A stretch of DNA of 64,000 nucleotides from Anoplopoma fimbria (GCF_027596085.1 NC_072462.1:21427421-21491420), one strand, 5' to 3'. Shown: positions 23,737 to 44,547, counted from the stretch's first letter. The notes: generated from the sequence alone by a model not told the origin. Made by a program: numbers and translations.

Positions 23737-26700
23737 ATGCTTCTATTCTACCTATTGACTTTTGCTGGTGAGTACTTTTTAACAGTTGTGCCAGTGCTGG
23801 TGAATGAGGGCATGTTTCTGTTAATGCCAGTTGCTATGATTCATACTTACCAATCCCTCTCTCTGCTTTCCCCCTCTCTCTTTTTTCTTTCTCTGTGTTC
23901 AAAGCCACCATCCAAGCCCAAAACCAGCTGTTGCCAGGCTCCTGCAACTTTGAGTCCAACACCTGCGGATATACGTCAGATGCAGACTTTTCAAGCTGGA
24001 CCCTGCACAAAGATGGTACTGGGACCCTTGTCATGCAGCATCTTCAGTCCTTTCTTTAAAATGTTTAAATGTTTTTATTTAGTGTAGGCTTTATTGTGGC
24101 TCCTTTTGTAGGAGCAAGTTTTAGCTGTGATGTTGCAGTTGTTGTGGTACTGGTTTTGGCTAAACCAACAAAGCATTCTGGTAAAAAGAAGCCCATCTGG
24201 TCTGCATTGACTCCAGCATCTCCGGACATCTGGAGTCAGTGAAATAACACATTTAGGCATTCTTGCTGGGTTGGTACTGCAGCTGATACAGATGAGTTCT
24301 GTACACACCCATATACGTTATGTCAGTCAATATCTATGTTAAGTCATCAAAGTCAACAGATGAATGCGGCTTAGATCATTTGTACATTACGCTGTTCTAG
24401 AGACAACACAACTGTTGCCAACTTCATTCTCATATGCTGTAACCGTGCTGAGAGGTGCTTGCACAAAATATCGAGAAAGGTCTAGCTGCAGATATCTGAA
24501 ACAGACGCCTCATGTTGTACTAGCAGCAGGATCCTGTCAAGTTAATTGTGACAAGAAGCAGAGGCTGTGTCAAGAGGTGAAGGTTATGTTGATGTTTTTT
24601 GTCTCTCTCCAAAATTCGGGGTCAGAAAGGTAAGAACAGCAATTTGTGGTTTTAAGGGGGAGTTACATGATGGAACTTCTTCTTGCCAAACAACAGTTAG
24701 GGGCAGTGACTTCACAGATAATTGTTGTCAAATGGGCTTCCAGCAGAAATCGCAGAAACTCCACATAAACCCCAGAGAGGCATTTTTATATTTGTGTTAG
24801 TGTATTGATTAAACAAGTAAGATACGGTATAGTGTGCTTTTGAGGTGTTGGTGGGGGTATTTTTGAAGGTTGGACAGCCAGGTTAACAGATTCTCGTTGC
24901 TTCCAGTATGTATGCTAAGCTAACAATGTCCTGACTTCAGCTCTGCAACCCACAGACACCATTAAACCCAGTGGCGTAAGTGGTAACTAAAGAAGTGGAC
25001 ATTGCCAAGTTATTGGTGCTTAAGAAGTAACTACAACAAAAAACAGTTTTTACTATCAATTAATTTATCTGCTGTTTTATGATTAATACATTTTTGGTGT
25101 ATCAAATTTAATGATATCAGGCAGCTTATATTTAAACCTAACCATCTCTCATCTGCACCTTTTGGATTGGGGAGGACTTCTTTCTGACTGTGTCCTGCTG
25201 CTCCAGTAGCAACTGTATCTGTAGCTATAGACTCTGTTTGAAAAACTACTCTTTATAACTTTTTCTACCACCATGATCCTTGCATGTACTTGTCTGAAAA
25301 TTGCTCTGCTGTTGCAGCCTGTCTTGCTGCCAGTCTTCCCACTGGGATACGCCAACTACTTTCTGTCTTCCTGTTTCCATCCTTGTTGCTATTGCCACCG
25401 GCTTGTTAAAAAGGTCAGTGTAGCCAATGGTGTGCTCAGTCTTTGCTCATTTATTCTCCTCTCTCAGTAGTGCTCTGTGCACCACAGCTGAGGCTGCAGG
25501 AGAAGTGAAGTCATGTCAAATATATGAAGCATTTTATGTACTTTTTTCTTTTGTAAATTCAAACAAGGCGGAGACGCTGATGAAATCAAGACAATTCCTA
25601 AGCTTAGGTGTTTGCCATGGTATGAAAAGTTGAGTTTCAATTCAGTCTTTTTGTGTAAATACCAACATTTGCAAACAATTGCACTTCATTGGCATAAAAA
25701 GAAGGAACACATAGTGAATTAACCACATTAAATGTGAAATGAGCTCAGCCCCAGTGTGAGTGTGTGTGTTTGTCAGGATATGAGCCCAAAGGCAGCTAGG
25801 CATTCCACAGGGACAAATAATAAATGACAGACGAGTGAGGAGAGTCCAGAGGGCCCTGTAGCAAAAAATAAGCTACTTGTCTCTGTTTAGGTCAGAGCTG
25901 AATTCCTGATGTATAATTCCTGATTCCCTGAATGTTAACTTTTTGTATTTTATTTTAAATAAAAGTTCCATTAGTGACAGTACCCAGCCTTCTACCTAAA
26001 TAAGAAGATGTGTGAAAGATGGCCTGATCCTTCCTTTTCAGCTAGCGCCAGCATCAGGTCAAAATTTCAGCCTACTCAGCACTTTGATTTATGACTAAAT
26101 ACCTGCAAAACTAATGTTAGTACCCTCACGTGCTAAACTGTGATGGTGAAAATGGCAAACATTAGCTGCTAAATGCCAACATGTTAGCAATTAGCTTAGT
26201 TGGAGCCTGCCTCCGTCTCTTCATGCTTGTCGCTGTGGGCTTGTTAACGCTCCCAAGCTAGCAAGTAGCTTGCTTGTTAGAAAATATTGTGTATTTAAGC
26301 AATTTATGACTTTCTCCGAGAATTCTCATGACTTTGTGCCAAGCACTTTGTTAATGTTTGTATATTGAAGATAAGGCACATACATAATAATAATCTCAGA
26401 AAGTATAATAATAATCTTCAACTACACTGGCATTTATCCAGACTAGCTTTAGACTGAACCTCTTGTTCCATCACTGCATAACTCTCGTAGTTTTTTTGGC
26501 AAATCAATTCAGGGCTTACACAAACATTTCCACAAAAGTGGGTCATATTATTTCTGCATTCCAGTTAGCAGTATTAGCTGTAATATCCTTGATGATTTGT
26601 TTCAGCATGTGGCTGCTACTCTGTTGTGTTATTGCAGCCTGGTTTTTATTTGTTAGCACCTTTTTTATTTCGGTCCGGTACTTTTTTTTCAATTTTTTCT

Positions 26701-29700
26701 TTCAGAGCTCATAAAATAAGCTGCTGACTTCTGGATCTCAGTTTTAACTGCTAACTGGCTTTCAACCGATCCACTGCATTATGATGGAGATACTGACAAA
26801 ATGAGATGCAGGACTTTCAATTGAAAAAACAAAAGTTTCAGTCTATGCTGTGCAGAAAACCAGAATTTTCTTTACAATGGTGTGCTAGTTTTAAAAATAA
26901 AACCAATGACTGAAAATAGTCTATCAATGCATATATCATATGCTGATATTCTTTTAAACAGCAATGTTAACTTTTCATTTCAGGTCGTTTTGTTGCAGTG
27001 GACGCAGCCGTGAGTGATGAACAGGATGGTGAGATAGGTGCAGAAACTGGGCCACAGAGGGAGATCACAGGGGTCCTGCTGAGTCCGGCTCTGGAGCAGG
27101 ACGAGTGGAGCTGCCTGAGGCTCGTCTACCAGATCAGCGGGTCGGGAAGCCTGGAGGTCCTGCAGCGCATGGAGGGAAAGAGCTTTGATAAGCCCCTGTG
27201 GAGCAGCCAGGCGCCCTCTGACAGCTGGGTCATCTCAAGCATGGACCTGCGTAACAACACTGAGCCCTACAGGGTAAGATATTTTAAAAAATCTTTTAAT
27301 GTAAAGTGTTTATCCTCTGATGAGCTTGAATGTGGGGACATATGGGGGACCATGAATATCAACAGCAAGTCACATGGAGACTATATTCTCATTCACTCAC
27401 TTTCTTCCCTCTTTGATCCTTTGATTTGAGCTTTCCTACCCTCCTTCCTTACGTCTTTCCTTCTCCCACTCCATTCTCCACTGTTATTCTGACTGATGTA
27501 ATATTTCCACTTCCTCTTTCCTCTGACCTTGGCAGGCTGTGATGTCTGGAAGGTGAGATATTGTAGACGAATGTGGAAGTAAACTCAAAATTGTTAGGAA
27601 TCATGAAAAACACACTTAAGAATAAAATTTAAACATAACATGTACTTATCTAATTACTAATCAAGTATGAGTTTAAACAAATCAAAGTAACAGTTGTGCA
27701 AAACTATAAATACAGCTTTATTATAGTATTAAGGCCACTGTTAATAAACAAAACTCTGAGATAGAAAGAAAACATTTTTGAGAAGCTCAATATGTTTTGA
27801 AAATAAAATAGTTTGAGGGGGAAAATATCACAGTATTACAAGAAACAAAGTTGTAAAATATCTAGAATAAAGTGGTAATATTTCAAAGATAAGTTTTATG
27901 AGCAAAGAGTTGATGATGAGCATAGTCAAGCCATAATTTTACAAAACCCCTACTGAATTTCAGTGATGGTCTTTTAAGTAGAAACAATCATTTTATTTTC
28001 AGAAAACTTTCTCTGTTTTATGAGAGAAAAGAGGTCCAAAACGAGTTGAAATGGAAAACTATAATTCTCCTTCCTTCAAGATAAATCAAAAATGTACTTT
28101 AAGACCTAAGTCTATGTACATTTTTAGAAAGAGTCACTGCAGACTTTCGTTCCCTTTTTAGTTAGACAGTGGCGGTGCAGAAAACAACAGTTCATACTGT
28201 TGTTGACAGGAGGGAAGACAAAGGTTGATATTACACATGCAGGCCCAAATATAGGCCAGCATTAACACACACCTACACCCACACACATTATCCAAACACT
28301 GTGTGGGAATAGTGCGGCACATGTTTATATTGTATGCAGAGGCAGAGCTGAGTCTGACAGGGTCGTGACCTACATAATGGTAAGTCGGGTCTGTGCTATG
28401 TGTGGGCCCCTCACAGCATAAACGTATTTCAGTCTAAAGTAGACCCAGGTGAAAAAATGTATAGGTTTGAACTTTACACTGACTGCTAAAATGCTCTACA
28501 TGTTGCTTTCACTGAACAAAAACAACCTACAAACAAATTCTCATGGCTGTAACTTCATAAGTGGATTTTCCAAATTTAAAAAATGACTGCCACAAAAATT
28601 CCCTTATGCTGGTGTTCTTAACACTGCTTTTATCAATTACAGTTTTATTTTAGAAATACGCTTTTGCTTTCTTTCCAAGACTTTGAAGAGAAAATTGATA
28701 CCAACTGAAAGCAATTTCCGAAGAAGATATTACGTTATGAGTGCTGGATGTTGAAAAGATGAGGCTACATTGACTTTCTGGCTTTAAAAGATTTGTGTGT
28801 AAAGAATGGAGCTGGAGTCTGGATGTGGTTAGGTTAGCTTAGCCTGTCTCTTCTCCAAATAAATTGTTGCCAAAAAATAATACACAATGCACTGTTTTTC
28901 ATGCGGGCCCTCTCTCTGACCTTATATAAGTCCACAGATTTCTATGATGTCATTCCTGTGTCACTCCACATCAGGAATGCAGGGTATCGCTGAACATGTG
29001 TTGTTGATTAGGTTGTAATCGAAGGTAAACCTGGAGGGAGCTCTGGGAGCAGCATTGCCATCTTTGAGATCCACATCAGTCCTGGATACTGCCTGGGTCA
29101 GTGACTTCACACACACATCACTCACACGTCTTTCTTAAAATGAAAAGACATAATATTATCCCCATAAGTATGTAACTCTGGATGCAGACCATCTGTGCTC
29201 TGTTACTTCAACTCACACACATGAACTTTGTTGTAAAGCATTAAGGTTTTGGCAACAACACCCAAAAAGACGGCCATGTTTTGCATTTTTTCTTCGTCTA
29301 GAGTGTGATTTTGAGGAGTCTCACCTGTGTGGATACAGTAATCAGTGGAACGCAAATGTAAACTGGTATGTGGGAGGTGGGGGCCAGCTACTTCAAAACA
29401 ACATACCAAAAGACCACACATACAACAACAAGACAGGTGAGTATTATTCATAAAAACATTTTTTAATCCAAGGGTTTTTATTTTTGATGAAAAGTGTTTG
29501 GCCATAATCTCTATCAGTAAAGATAACTTTTATTACCCATCTTAAAAGATAAGCCTCTACATTACTCTATATTTTTTGTATTGTCAACAAATCCCATGAA
29601 AATCATCTCTCTCTACTTTCTGACCTCTCTATAATGTCTGTAAATTTCAGCCCCAAGCCTATTCCTTCTTAATAAAGGTGTAAATCTGTAAAAATAAATT

Positions 29701-32700
29701 AAAAAAGGGATCTCAAATTTAGTTACATTTTTTAAAATAGTCTCCGTAATTTCCTAAAACAGCTAGCCACTGCAGATTTTAGCAAACATTACAGCAACAG
29801 AAATAAAAAGTGTAGTTGTTGGGGACTATTTTCAGATGAGGTTTACTACACATGTTGTGCTCTAATTAGTATTAACAGCATCAGGACGGTGTATGTGGGA
29901 TTGACTCCAAATAAACTAGTGTGTGCTAAGGGCTTTCTAGGATCAACTCATTGTTTGTTTGGTCTGGTCATGGGATTTATTGACAATAAGAAACATATAG
30001 AATACCATCAGCATTATTCTTAAATTGTTGAGCTCAGGGGTTGTGGCAACTTTATCATATACATGTTTATTCCACTAGCAAGGTATATTAAACTCATCTT
30101 GTAAAGAGAGCTGGGAGTGATTACAATGACCTGTGCTTTGATAAAAGAAGCAGACATAATTTAAAATGTTCCCAGTAGGTTGTTTTTTTAGGAAGTTAGG
30201 CCTGATTTAACATTGTCTCGACTCGTCAACACTGAAACATTATTAAGAGGAACAGGATAGCTCATGTTTAAACTCTCACTCAGGTCACTTGATGTATGTG
30301 GACTCCATCTATGCCAAAACTTTCAAAGAAGTGGCCAAACTGGTGTCTCCCATGACGACGGTGCCGATGTCCGGCTGCCTGAGTTTTCAGTACCTGCGAA
30401 GCGAGAGGAGCGGGAACCTGTTCTCTGTTTACACCAGAGACCAGCTGGGTCAGTACCAGGAGCTATGGAGAGCAGACACAGAAATCCCGAGCGATTGGAG
30501 TGAGACGCTTGAAGAATGGATACCTGTGCAGGTGGACCTGAAGGCGCCATACTCTGTACAGGTCAGAATGAATCAAATTGTATCTAACTTTGTCTAACTA
30601 ATACATCTACTGCTGACATGTTTAAACTATTTAAAAGAAACAATATATAAATGTATGACTTTAAAACATATTTACCTTTGAAATATATTGTGCATGAAAT
30701 TCCCTCCTGTGTGAGGGTTTGCATCTGCGCACACATAATGGCATGCATCTTTGTTTTTATGAGTGTCTGTCTGCCTCTCCAGGTGGTCTTTGAAGTATCC
30801 TTTAACAGCCCGAGAGGGGGACGCGTTGCAGTTGATGACATTTCCTTTTCTTCAGAGTTTTGCAGCAAAGACACTGGTGAGCTGCATTCACAGTTACTTA
30901 ATGTTTATTCTAAACAGGTTCATTTTAATGTCACCTTTACAACAGTTACATTTATGATCTAATTCTTTCTGGGGGAACATCCAAAGTATTAACATTTTAG
31001 GATTTTGAAAGACTTATCACGTATAGCTCATGATTCATTGGATTAAACTTGAATAGTTCACATGTCGGGATAAAAATGTAGCATATAGATTATTATATTT
31101 TTTTCTTTGTGATATTCAAAGCGACATTTTTTATCACATTGTGTGGCACTAGCAAAAATGTTTTTGGTTCTTACCAAAATCAGAACTGCGCTATCTGATA
31201 AGTTTACCTATTTGATTCTATTTGATTTTATGTTGATTGTTGAACTCTGTGATGCTCCTATTCTTGGCCAGGTCTCCCTTGTAAAAGAGATCTCTGATCT
31301 CAATGGGACAAACCTAGTTAAATAAAGGTCAAATAAAAAAAGAAGGTCATTAGGGTCACTAAAAATGTAAGATTCATCCTCTGAGGACTATTAATATCCA
31401 TAACAAATATCATAACAAAAGACCAAAGAGCGTTCCTCCAACATCAAAACACTGCTTTCACACATTTGTTCCACAGAGCCGACCTTTGACCCCTCCATTG
31501 CCAGTTGTGACTTTGAGTCAGGTTTTTGCCAATACATCCAGGACCAGGGGGTGTTGTCGTCGTGGAGGAGAGTGTCTGTGAAGCCCAACATATTTAGGAA
31601 CGGAGACCACACCACAGGGGCAGGTGGGCTTCTACAACTCATAGTGGGTTTTAGTCTCTAATACTTAAACCTGCATTAAAGGGGAACTTAGTCGCCATCT
31701 GTTGGGGAGGAAGATTGATTTGCAGAAAGTGACAGTTTCGCAAGAAAATAAAGCCTGTCTTCATCTTCCAGGATATTTCCTTTTGGCTCATTCCCGGCTG
31801 AGCCCACGCTTTGGTTACGTTAGCCGCCTGATTGGTCCAACTCTGCCAGGGAACATGAAGTACTGCCTGAGATTCTTCTACTCCCTGAGGGGTGAGTGGC
31901 ACCCTAAAACTCTCTGGATGGAAAAATATTTGCCATGTGTGAATCCTGCGCTGTGATTTTTTTTTTTTACTGAATCACCGGACATAAATAACTCTGGAAA
32001 CTGCAGGTTTCAACCAGACGGACCAGGCTCTTGCTGTGTATCTGCAGCAGCAGCAGAGCAGCAGCCAGGAGAAGATCTGGACTCAGGGGGAGAACTCCAG
32101 AGGGCTCTGGATCACGACGGACGCCACCTTCCAGACATCACAGCCTGCCAAGGTCAGAGGAAAGAGGAAGTGGAAATATTACATAAGTCAGAATAACAGT
32201 GGAGAATGGAGTGGGAGAAGGAAAGACGTAAGGAAGGAGGGTAGGAAAGATCAAATCAAAGGATCAAAGAGGGAAGAAAGTGAGTGAATGAGAATATAGT
32301 CCACAAATAAATTACCCTACTATGATTTATTACCTCAGTAAACATTGTAAACATGAGTTCCATATCTTCTTCATTACAGCATGATGATCATTTAGTGAAT
32401 TATGGTCCATTTACAGTAAAACAGAGGATAAAGCAGGATATGCTTTAGCAATTTTAGGAACAATTAAGGAAACAAGCACATAAACACAAAAAAACAAAAC
32501 AATGGATGGATTAACAAAATATAAAAAAGCTTTACTTTCTGTTCTGATGAGACATTGATGTTCTTCTCTGTGTATTTTTTATTTACTTAACTGTTAAAAG
32601 GCATTCTCCACACTGGCCTTTAGTTCCTACTTTACATGTTGAACCGTTTTAAAACACTCAGGATTTGATTGATTCCTTTTCTTCCTCATGAGTCACACAC

Positions 32701-35506
32701 AAACGTCAGAGCAGAAGAAACCACAACAATGTGTTTGCTGTTTTAGTTCAATTTTGAACTGATGGTTAAAGTGAACAATGGTTTTAATTCCTCTGGGGCG
32801 GGAAACACCGATGAGGACGCCTGTGCTTACTATGTACCTTTTACTGTTCAGGTGGTTTTCGTTAGCACCTGCAGGAGCTTCTGGGACTGCGGCTCCGTGG
32901 CTTTGGACGACATCAGTGTGAGCCTCGGAGACTGTGAGCTGACAGCAGGTAAAAATCTGCAACAACAAAAAAAGAACTCAGAAGGTATCTCCACCAACCC
33001 TCATCGTAATGCGTTATTTGTTTCAAATGTTTAATTTGCATCAACGTACACACAACAATAGACCATCATGTTGTTTAACTGATGGCAGCCATGATTTCTG
33101 GAGGATCACTAGTTCCAGTACAGTATCAACTAAAACTATTTTTACAATCATTTTGGACAAACAATTGTTAAAATTCACTAGAACACACACATACTGTACA
33201 GAGGACAGCAGGTGGAGGGGGTCGGCAGGGGACTAAAAGTAAAAGCCCCCTTGTAAAGGAAAACACAAGTCCATCCCAAACCTCTCAGCAGATTTTGCGA
33301 CCAATTTTCAATCGCCATTTTGTGCATAACAAAGATAAGATAAGATAAGATAAGATAATCCTTTATTAGTCCCGCAGCGGGGAAATTTGCAAACTAACTC
33401 CTTATGTCCTTGTTTGGGGCTCCTGGTGGCTGCAGGACTAGCAAAGTGACTAGTAAATATCTGAGTTTCAGGTGATTCCTGCAGCATCATGAAAATAGAT
33501 AATGTTCAAGTTAGAGTCAGTCCAGTGAGTTGCTGTCAGTGTCATTCATGTTCTTGCTGCAGGTTTGATGTCTCTGCCAGGACACTGTGACTTTGAAGCG
33601 GGCCTGTGCGGCTACATTCAGGATAAGCAAAGCGATGATGGCGACTGGGACTGGAGGAGAGGACCCACCCCAACCTCATACACCGGCCCTAGAGGAGACC
33701 ACACCACGGGACTCGGTGAGGGTTTCCTGCTTAAACTCTCCTTTCCAAGTTCAGAATACTTTGCTTATGATACATACAGTACACATGCATGCTGTAAAAG
33801 AGACACTTAAGGTGCTGCTCAAACAGCATTAGTAAATTACATTTTGATTGACAGGGTACTACCTGCACATGGAGGCGTCGCCCATGCTGCCCGGTCAGAG
33901 TGTCCGGCTGCTGTCCCGACCCCTGAGGGGCTCCAAGGGGTCACAGTGCCTGCGCTTCTACTACCACATGTATGGCTCAGGTACCGGTCAGCTCAGCATT
34001 CACCTCCACAAGGACGCGGAGGACAAGTTGCTGTGGCAACTGAGTGGCGAGCAGAGCATCGCCTGGCTGAGGGCCACAGTGGAGTACCAGAGTGACAGCC
34101 AGCATCAGGCAAGAGTGCAACAGAACTTCTCCTGACTGTTTTATATTTAAAGCCTGTGTGCTGGACATGGGTGACCCTGACCTACAATAATGGCAGCTGG
34201 CTTTTACACTTTACAAAGCCTGTTTGAAAGAATTACTTTTTTTGTGGTGCAACTGATATTTAATTTCACTATGGATTAGTCTATGACTATTATTTTGATT
34301 TAGTTTAGTCTATAAATGTTGGAAAATTGTGAAACATTTCCTAGAGCCAATGGTCAACAGTCCAAAATTCAAATATATTAAATTTGCAATTATTTAGAAA
34401 TACAAAAAAAAGCAAATACTTACATTTAACAAGGTTTTAATAAAGAAAATGTTCTATATTTCTTAATTGGCTAATTAATTAAAACACACTAGTTCTATTC
34501 CATAACTTCTATTAAAATATGTTTTTTATAATTTTCATTTTATGCTACTTAACTTATTTTACTTTATTTCTACTCCACCACATCTCAGAGGGAAATATTT
34601 TACTTTATAATTCACTATATTGATCTGGCAGATGTAGTTACTAGTTACTTTTCAGATAAGGATTTTACATTAAAAAACGTATGATAGGCTCATAAAATAA
34701 ACTGCGTTATTAAAATGGTTCCCAACCTTTTTCACCATTTAAATAAATGAGTGTCATGTTGGAGCCCCAGAAAGTCCAAAATATAAATACAGACTTTTCA
34801 TCTTTCCTCCAATCAATCATCTTACGACCCTTCAGATTTATCTGATGACCCTTTGAAGAGTGCTTGACCGTTATGTGGTGAACCAATGGAATAAACTGTC
34901 TTACTGCATGGAAAGTAGTTCAAACTAGATCTCGATCAGCTACATTTTTCTGCAAAACAAGTACTTTCACTTTTGAAACTTTAAGTACATTTTATTTTAA
35001 AATTATTTTAAATGCAGGACCTTTATGTGTAATGGTGTACTATTACATTGTTGTATTAGTACACATACTTAAGTAAAGGATCTGAGTGCTTCTTTTTCCA
35101 CTGCTTATTACTCACAGTGAGAAATATGTTTTCAGATTGTGTTCCAGGCGACCAGGGGTTCATCAGTTAGGAGTGATATCGCCATTGATGACATTATCTT
35201 GGAAGGCGGACCTTGCCCCGGTAAACAATATACAGTATTTAAGATATTTGTTGAACAAACAGTTAAATATAAACATTCAAGAAAAAAAAGCACAGAAAAT
35301 CATCATAAAGTTAAAGTTCATATTTTTTGTACTGGGGTTGTATGAGGTACTTATGCCTAAATATATGTACCTTATACAACCCTCACTTCAAAACAAATCC
35401 AAACTATCCCCTTTAAGGTCTTTAGCAGCTTCCTAAATTTTGTTTTGATTTCCCTGCAGAAATGGGGATCAAGGCCACCGTGGGAACCTCCAATGAGATC
35501 GAGTAA
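23737..35506 (+). CDS. mamdc2: MAM domain-containing protein 2, complete coding sequence
   Basis: This is a secreted, extracellular matrix-associated MAM protein; its biochemical role is poorly defined. Coding exons are 23737-23767, 23905-24015, 26984-27273, 29012-29096, 29302-29436, 30284-30561, 30783-30876, 31477-31623, 31772-31891, 32007-32152, 32852-32948, 33563-33715, 33855-34108, 35136-35220 and 35460-35506. They total 2073 nt or 690 aa (human about 686) with continuous frame. MLLFYLLTFA followed by small residues is a signal peptide. Four MAM domains begin near C24 (GSCNFES), C174 (CDFEES), C352 (SCDFESGFC) and C520 (HCDFEAGLCGY). DHTTG and SDIAIDD motifs match the human protein, and the tail ends in NEIE. 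All introns are GT-AG except the one after 34108, which starts GC. Confidence 0.95.
26096..26200 (-). repeat. Fragment of the 'tgctaacatg' fish repeat family
   Basis: A short stretch (acctgcaaaactaatg, cacgtgctaaactgtgatgg, gccaacatgttagc) resembles, in reverse orientation, the longer copies at 55836, 61893 and 63525. It lies in a mamdc2 intron. Confidence 0.45.
31250..31346 (+). repeat. Retroelement 3'-tail fragment
   Basis: ttgtaaaagagatctctgat, ctcaatgggacaaacctagt and taaataaaggtcaaataaaa together form a LINE-like 3' tail that I recall as common in fish. It lies in a mamdc2 intron. The element body is missing. Confidence 0.6.
33328..33400 (+). repeat. (ATAAG)n-tailed element, copy D (end fragment)
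   Basis: Four to five ATAAG units are followed by atcctttattagtcccgcag and cggggaaatttgca, then the similarity stops. It is the same terminus as the copy at 44548, so this is a short terminal fragment in a mamdc2 intron. Confidence 0.8.
34920..35106 (+). repeat. Probable non-autonomous DNA transposon fragment
   Basis: The block ending tacttaagtaaaggatctga and ttccactgc resembles a very common fish repeat whose other strand begins cagtggtggaa and is usually regarded as a hAT-type MITE. Only one end is clear. It lies in the GC-AG intron of mamdc2, immediately before its penultimate exon. Confidence 0.4.
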
Positions 35507-35774
35507 AAGGCTCGAGGAAGTCAGCTGCGTAGGATGCATGAACCCCGGTTTTTTTTTTTTGCACATTAAAGACTCCCAACACCAGCATGTCAATCTGAAC
35601 ACGTAGGAATGTGGGTTAAAGGAATCTTTTCACATACTGTAGTTCTATTTTCACAGAGCAACACACATCAGTTGTGTGATAGTCAGCATTTCTCTCTGCA
35701 CCGTAACAACAGAGAGCGTGTTTAACTGTGTTTTACTTAACATTTATATGCATTAGATTAATGCTCATTGCGCA

Positions 35775-35780
35775 AATAAA
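35775..35780 (+). other. mamdc2 polyadenylation signal
   Basis: AATAAA lies 269 bases after the mamdc2 stop codon and is the first canonical signal downstream of it. It leaves roughly 0.5 kb to the slc30a5 3' end on the opposite strand. Confidence 0.65.
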
Positions 35781-36338
35781 GCTAGACGGTTATTTACCAT
35801 TCTTTTGGTTTTTTTCTTGTCATTAGTAACTGCTGGAGTCAATACTTGACAGTTTAGCATGATCTGGCAATTAATTTGAAAAGATTTATGTCATCGTTTT
35901 GGTATCATTAGTGAAACTCAGGTAGTGACACAATTATCAAAACATTTCGAACATGTTCGTAGTTAGGCCAAATAACCATAAAAACAATGACAAAAAAACA
36001 TAACAAATAATTATTATTATACTACGTACTTAAAAAGAAGAAATAAAAAAACTGGATTTGTCAGAACCACCAGTAAGCTGTAGTTACTGTATCCAGGTAG
36101 TTTTAAGCTGACAGGGTGTGAAGTGTCAACTACAATCCCCAGTTGTATTACAGATGTCCCTGATAAAGTAAAATATATTTCTTCTGAACCAAGACATAAG
36201 TGGTAAAACAGATGAAAAGTTGGTTGTTTCCACTTTAAGTTTTGCGACAACCAAAAGGCCCTTCTTCAGTGAAATGACAAATGCTCAAACATAAAAACAA
36301 AATGCATATGACACAAAGATAAAACCAATATATTCAGA

Positions 36339-36344
36339 TTTATT
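36339..36344 (-). other. slc30a5 polyadenylation signal
   Basis: AATAAA on the minus strand lies 79 bases beyond the slc30a5 stop codon. It places the transcript end near 36320, convergent with mamdc2. Confidence 0.6.
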
Positions 36345-36422
36345 TCAAACCACTTACATACATATACTGTACATTTCAATGAAAAAGAGACAGAAGTATT
36401 TGTTTGGTCCAACAGATGGTCG

Positions 36423-43991
<7,569 letters not shown>

Positions 43992-44423
43992 CTTAAAGCA
44001 CCTAAAGTCGGCTGTCTTAAGTCCAGCTGGCAGTATTTATGTCCCCAATGTCCTGACCATCACTGTTACCTGAGCAGTGAAACTAAAGCACAGCCCGGTA
44101 GAGAACAAGACCGGGTACCTTCTGGCTCTTACTCATTCTTCAGTTAAAACTTAAACTACTTTCTAAACTAAACTTTCAGTCAGCTGACAGCTTTCTTAGC
44201 CTGTTAGCCTGTTAGCTAGCTAGCCTTGAGCTAGATTGTATCCAAAGTTTGGAGCCGTAACACGGTCATCTGTGTGTACCGTCCACGTCAAACAATTACA
44301 CGTTAGAGCTGAATAATTAACGAGTCCTTTGGTTGAGCTGGCCACAAAAACCAACAGAGGTCCGTAATGAAAGGATCCGAGCTGGCCAAAAAGCCACCGC
44401 ACTTCCGGACACGGTAAACAAGT

Positions 44424-44431
44424 CCACGTCA
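44424..44431 (-). promoter_or_regulatory. TGACGTGG, unfolded-protein-response-type element
   Basis: The gene strand reads TGACGTGG. This octamer matches the XBP1/ATF6-type UPR element and, from memory, the element described in vertebrate ZnT5 promoters. It lies 433 bases upstream of the slc30a5 ATG. Confidence 0.55.
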
Positions 44432-44460
44432 CGTGTGTTGGGCATTCATGAGCGTCACTC

Positions 44461-44507
44461 CTGCGCAGCTCAGGGTTCTGCGCAGCTCAGGTTCTGCGCA
44501 GCTCAGG
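44461..44507. repeat. Three tandem copies of ctgcgcagctcagg
   Basis: Units start at 44461, 44478 and 44494 with spacings of 17 and 16 bases; the first 14 bases are identical in all three. Confidence 0.9.
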
Positions 44508-44547
44508 CGGATGACGACGATTCTAGAATGTAACAAAGTACTTAAGT

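Larger units (their letters stand above)
44400..44510 (-). promoter_or_regulatory. slc30a5: Candidate slc30a5 promoter
   Basis: Relative to its AT-rich surroundings this is a GC-richer segment about 410-520 bases upstream of the slc30a5 ATG. It contains an ETS-like cttccgg (44403-44409), TGACGTGG on the gene strand (44424-44431), an overlapping CACGTG E-box (44430-44435), and three tandem copies of ctgcgcagctcagg (44461-44507). No TATA box is evident. The transcription start is not determined. Confidence 0.5.

Noticed and set aside
23281..24087. 268-residue open frame around the mamdc2 first exons
   Set aside because: It runs through a splice donor (23768) and a splice acceptor (23905) and includes intron sequence. 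Only 23737-23767 is supported as coding in that stretch (MLLFYLLTFA), and the second exon is read in a different frame after splicing.
44461..44507. Metal-response elements in the slc30a5 promoter
   Set aside because: The repeated TGCGCAG differs from the MRE core TGCRCNC at the last position on both strands, so it is not called an MTF1 site.
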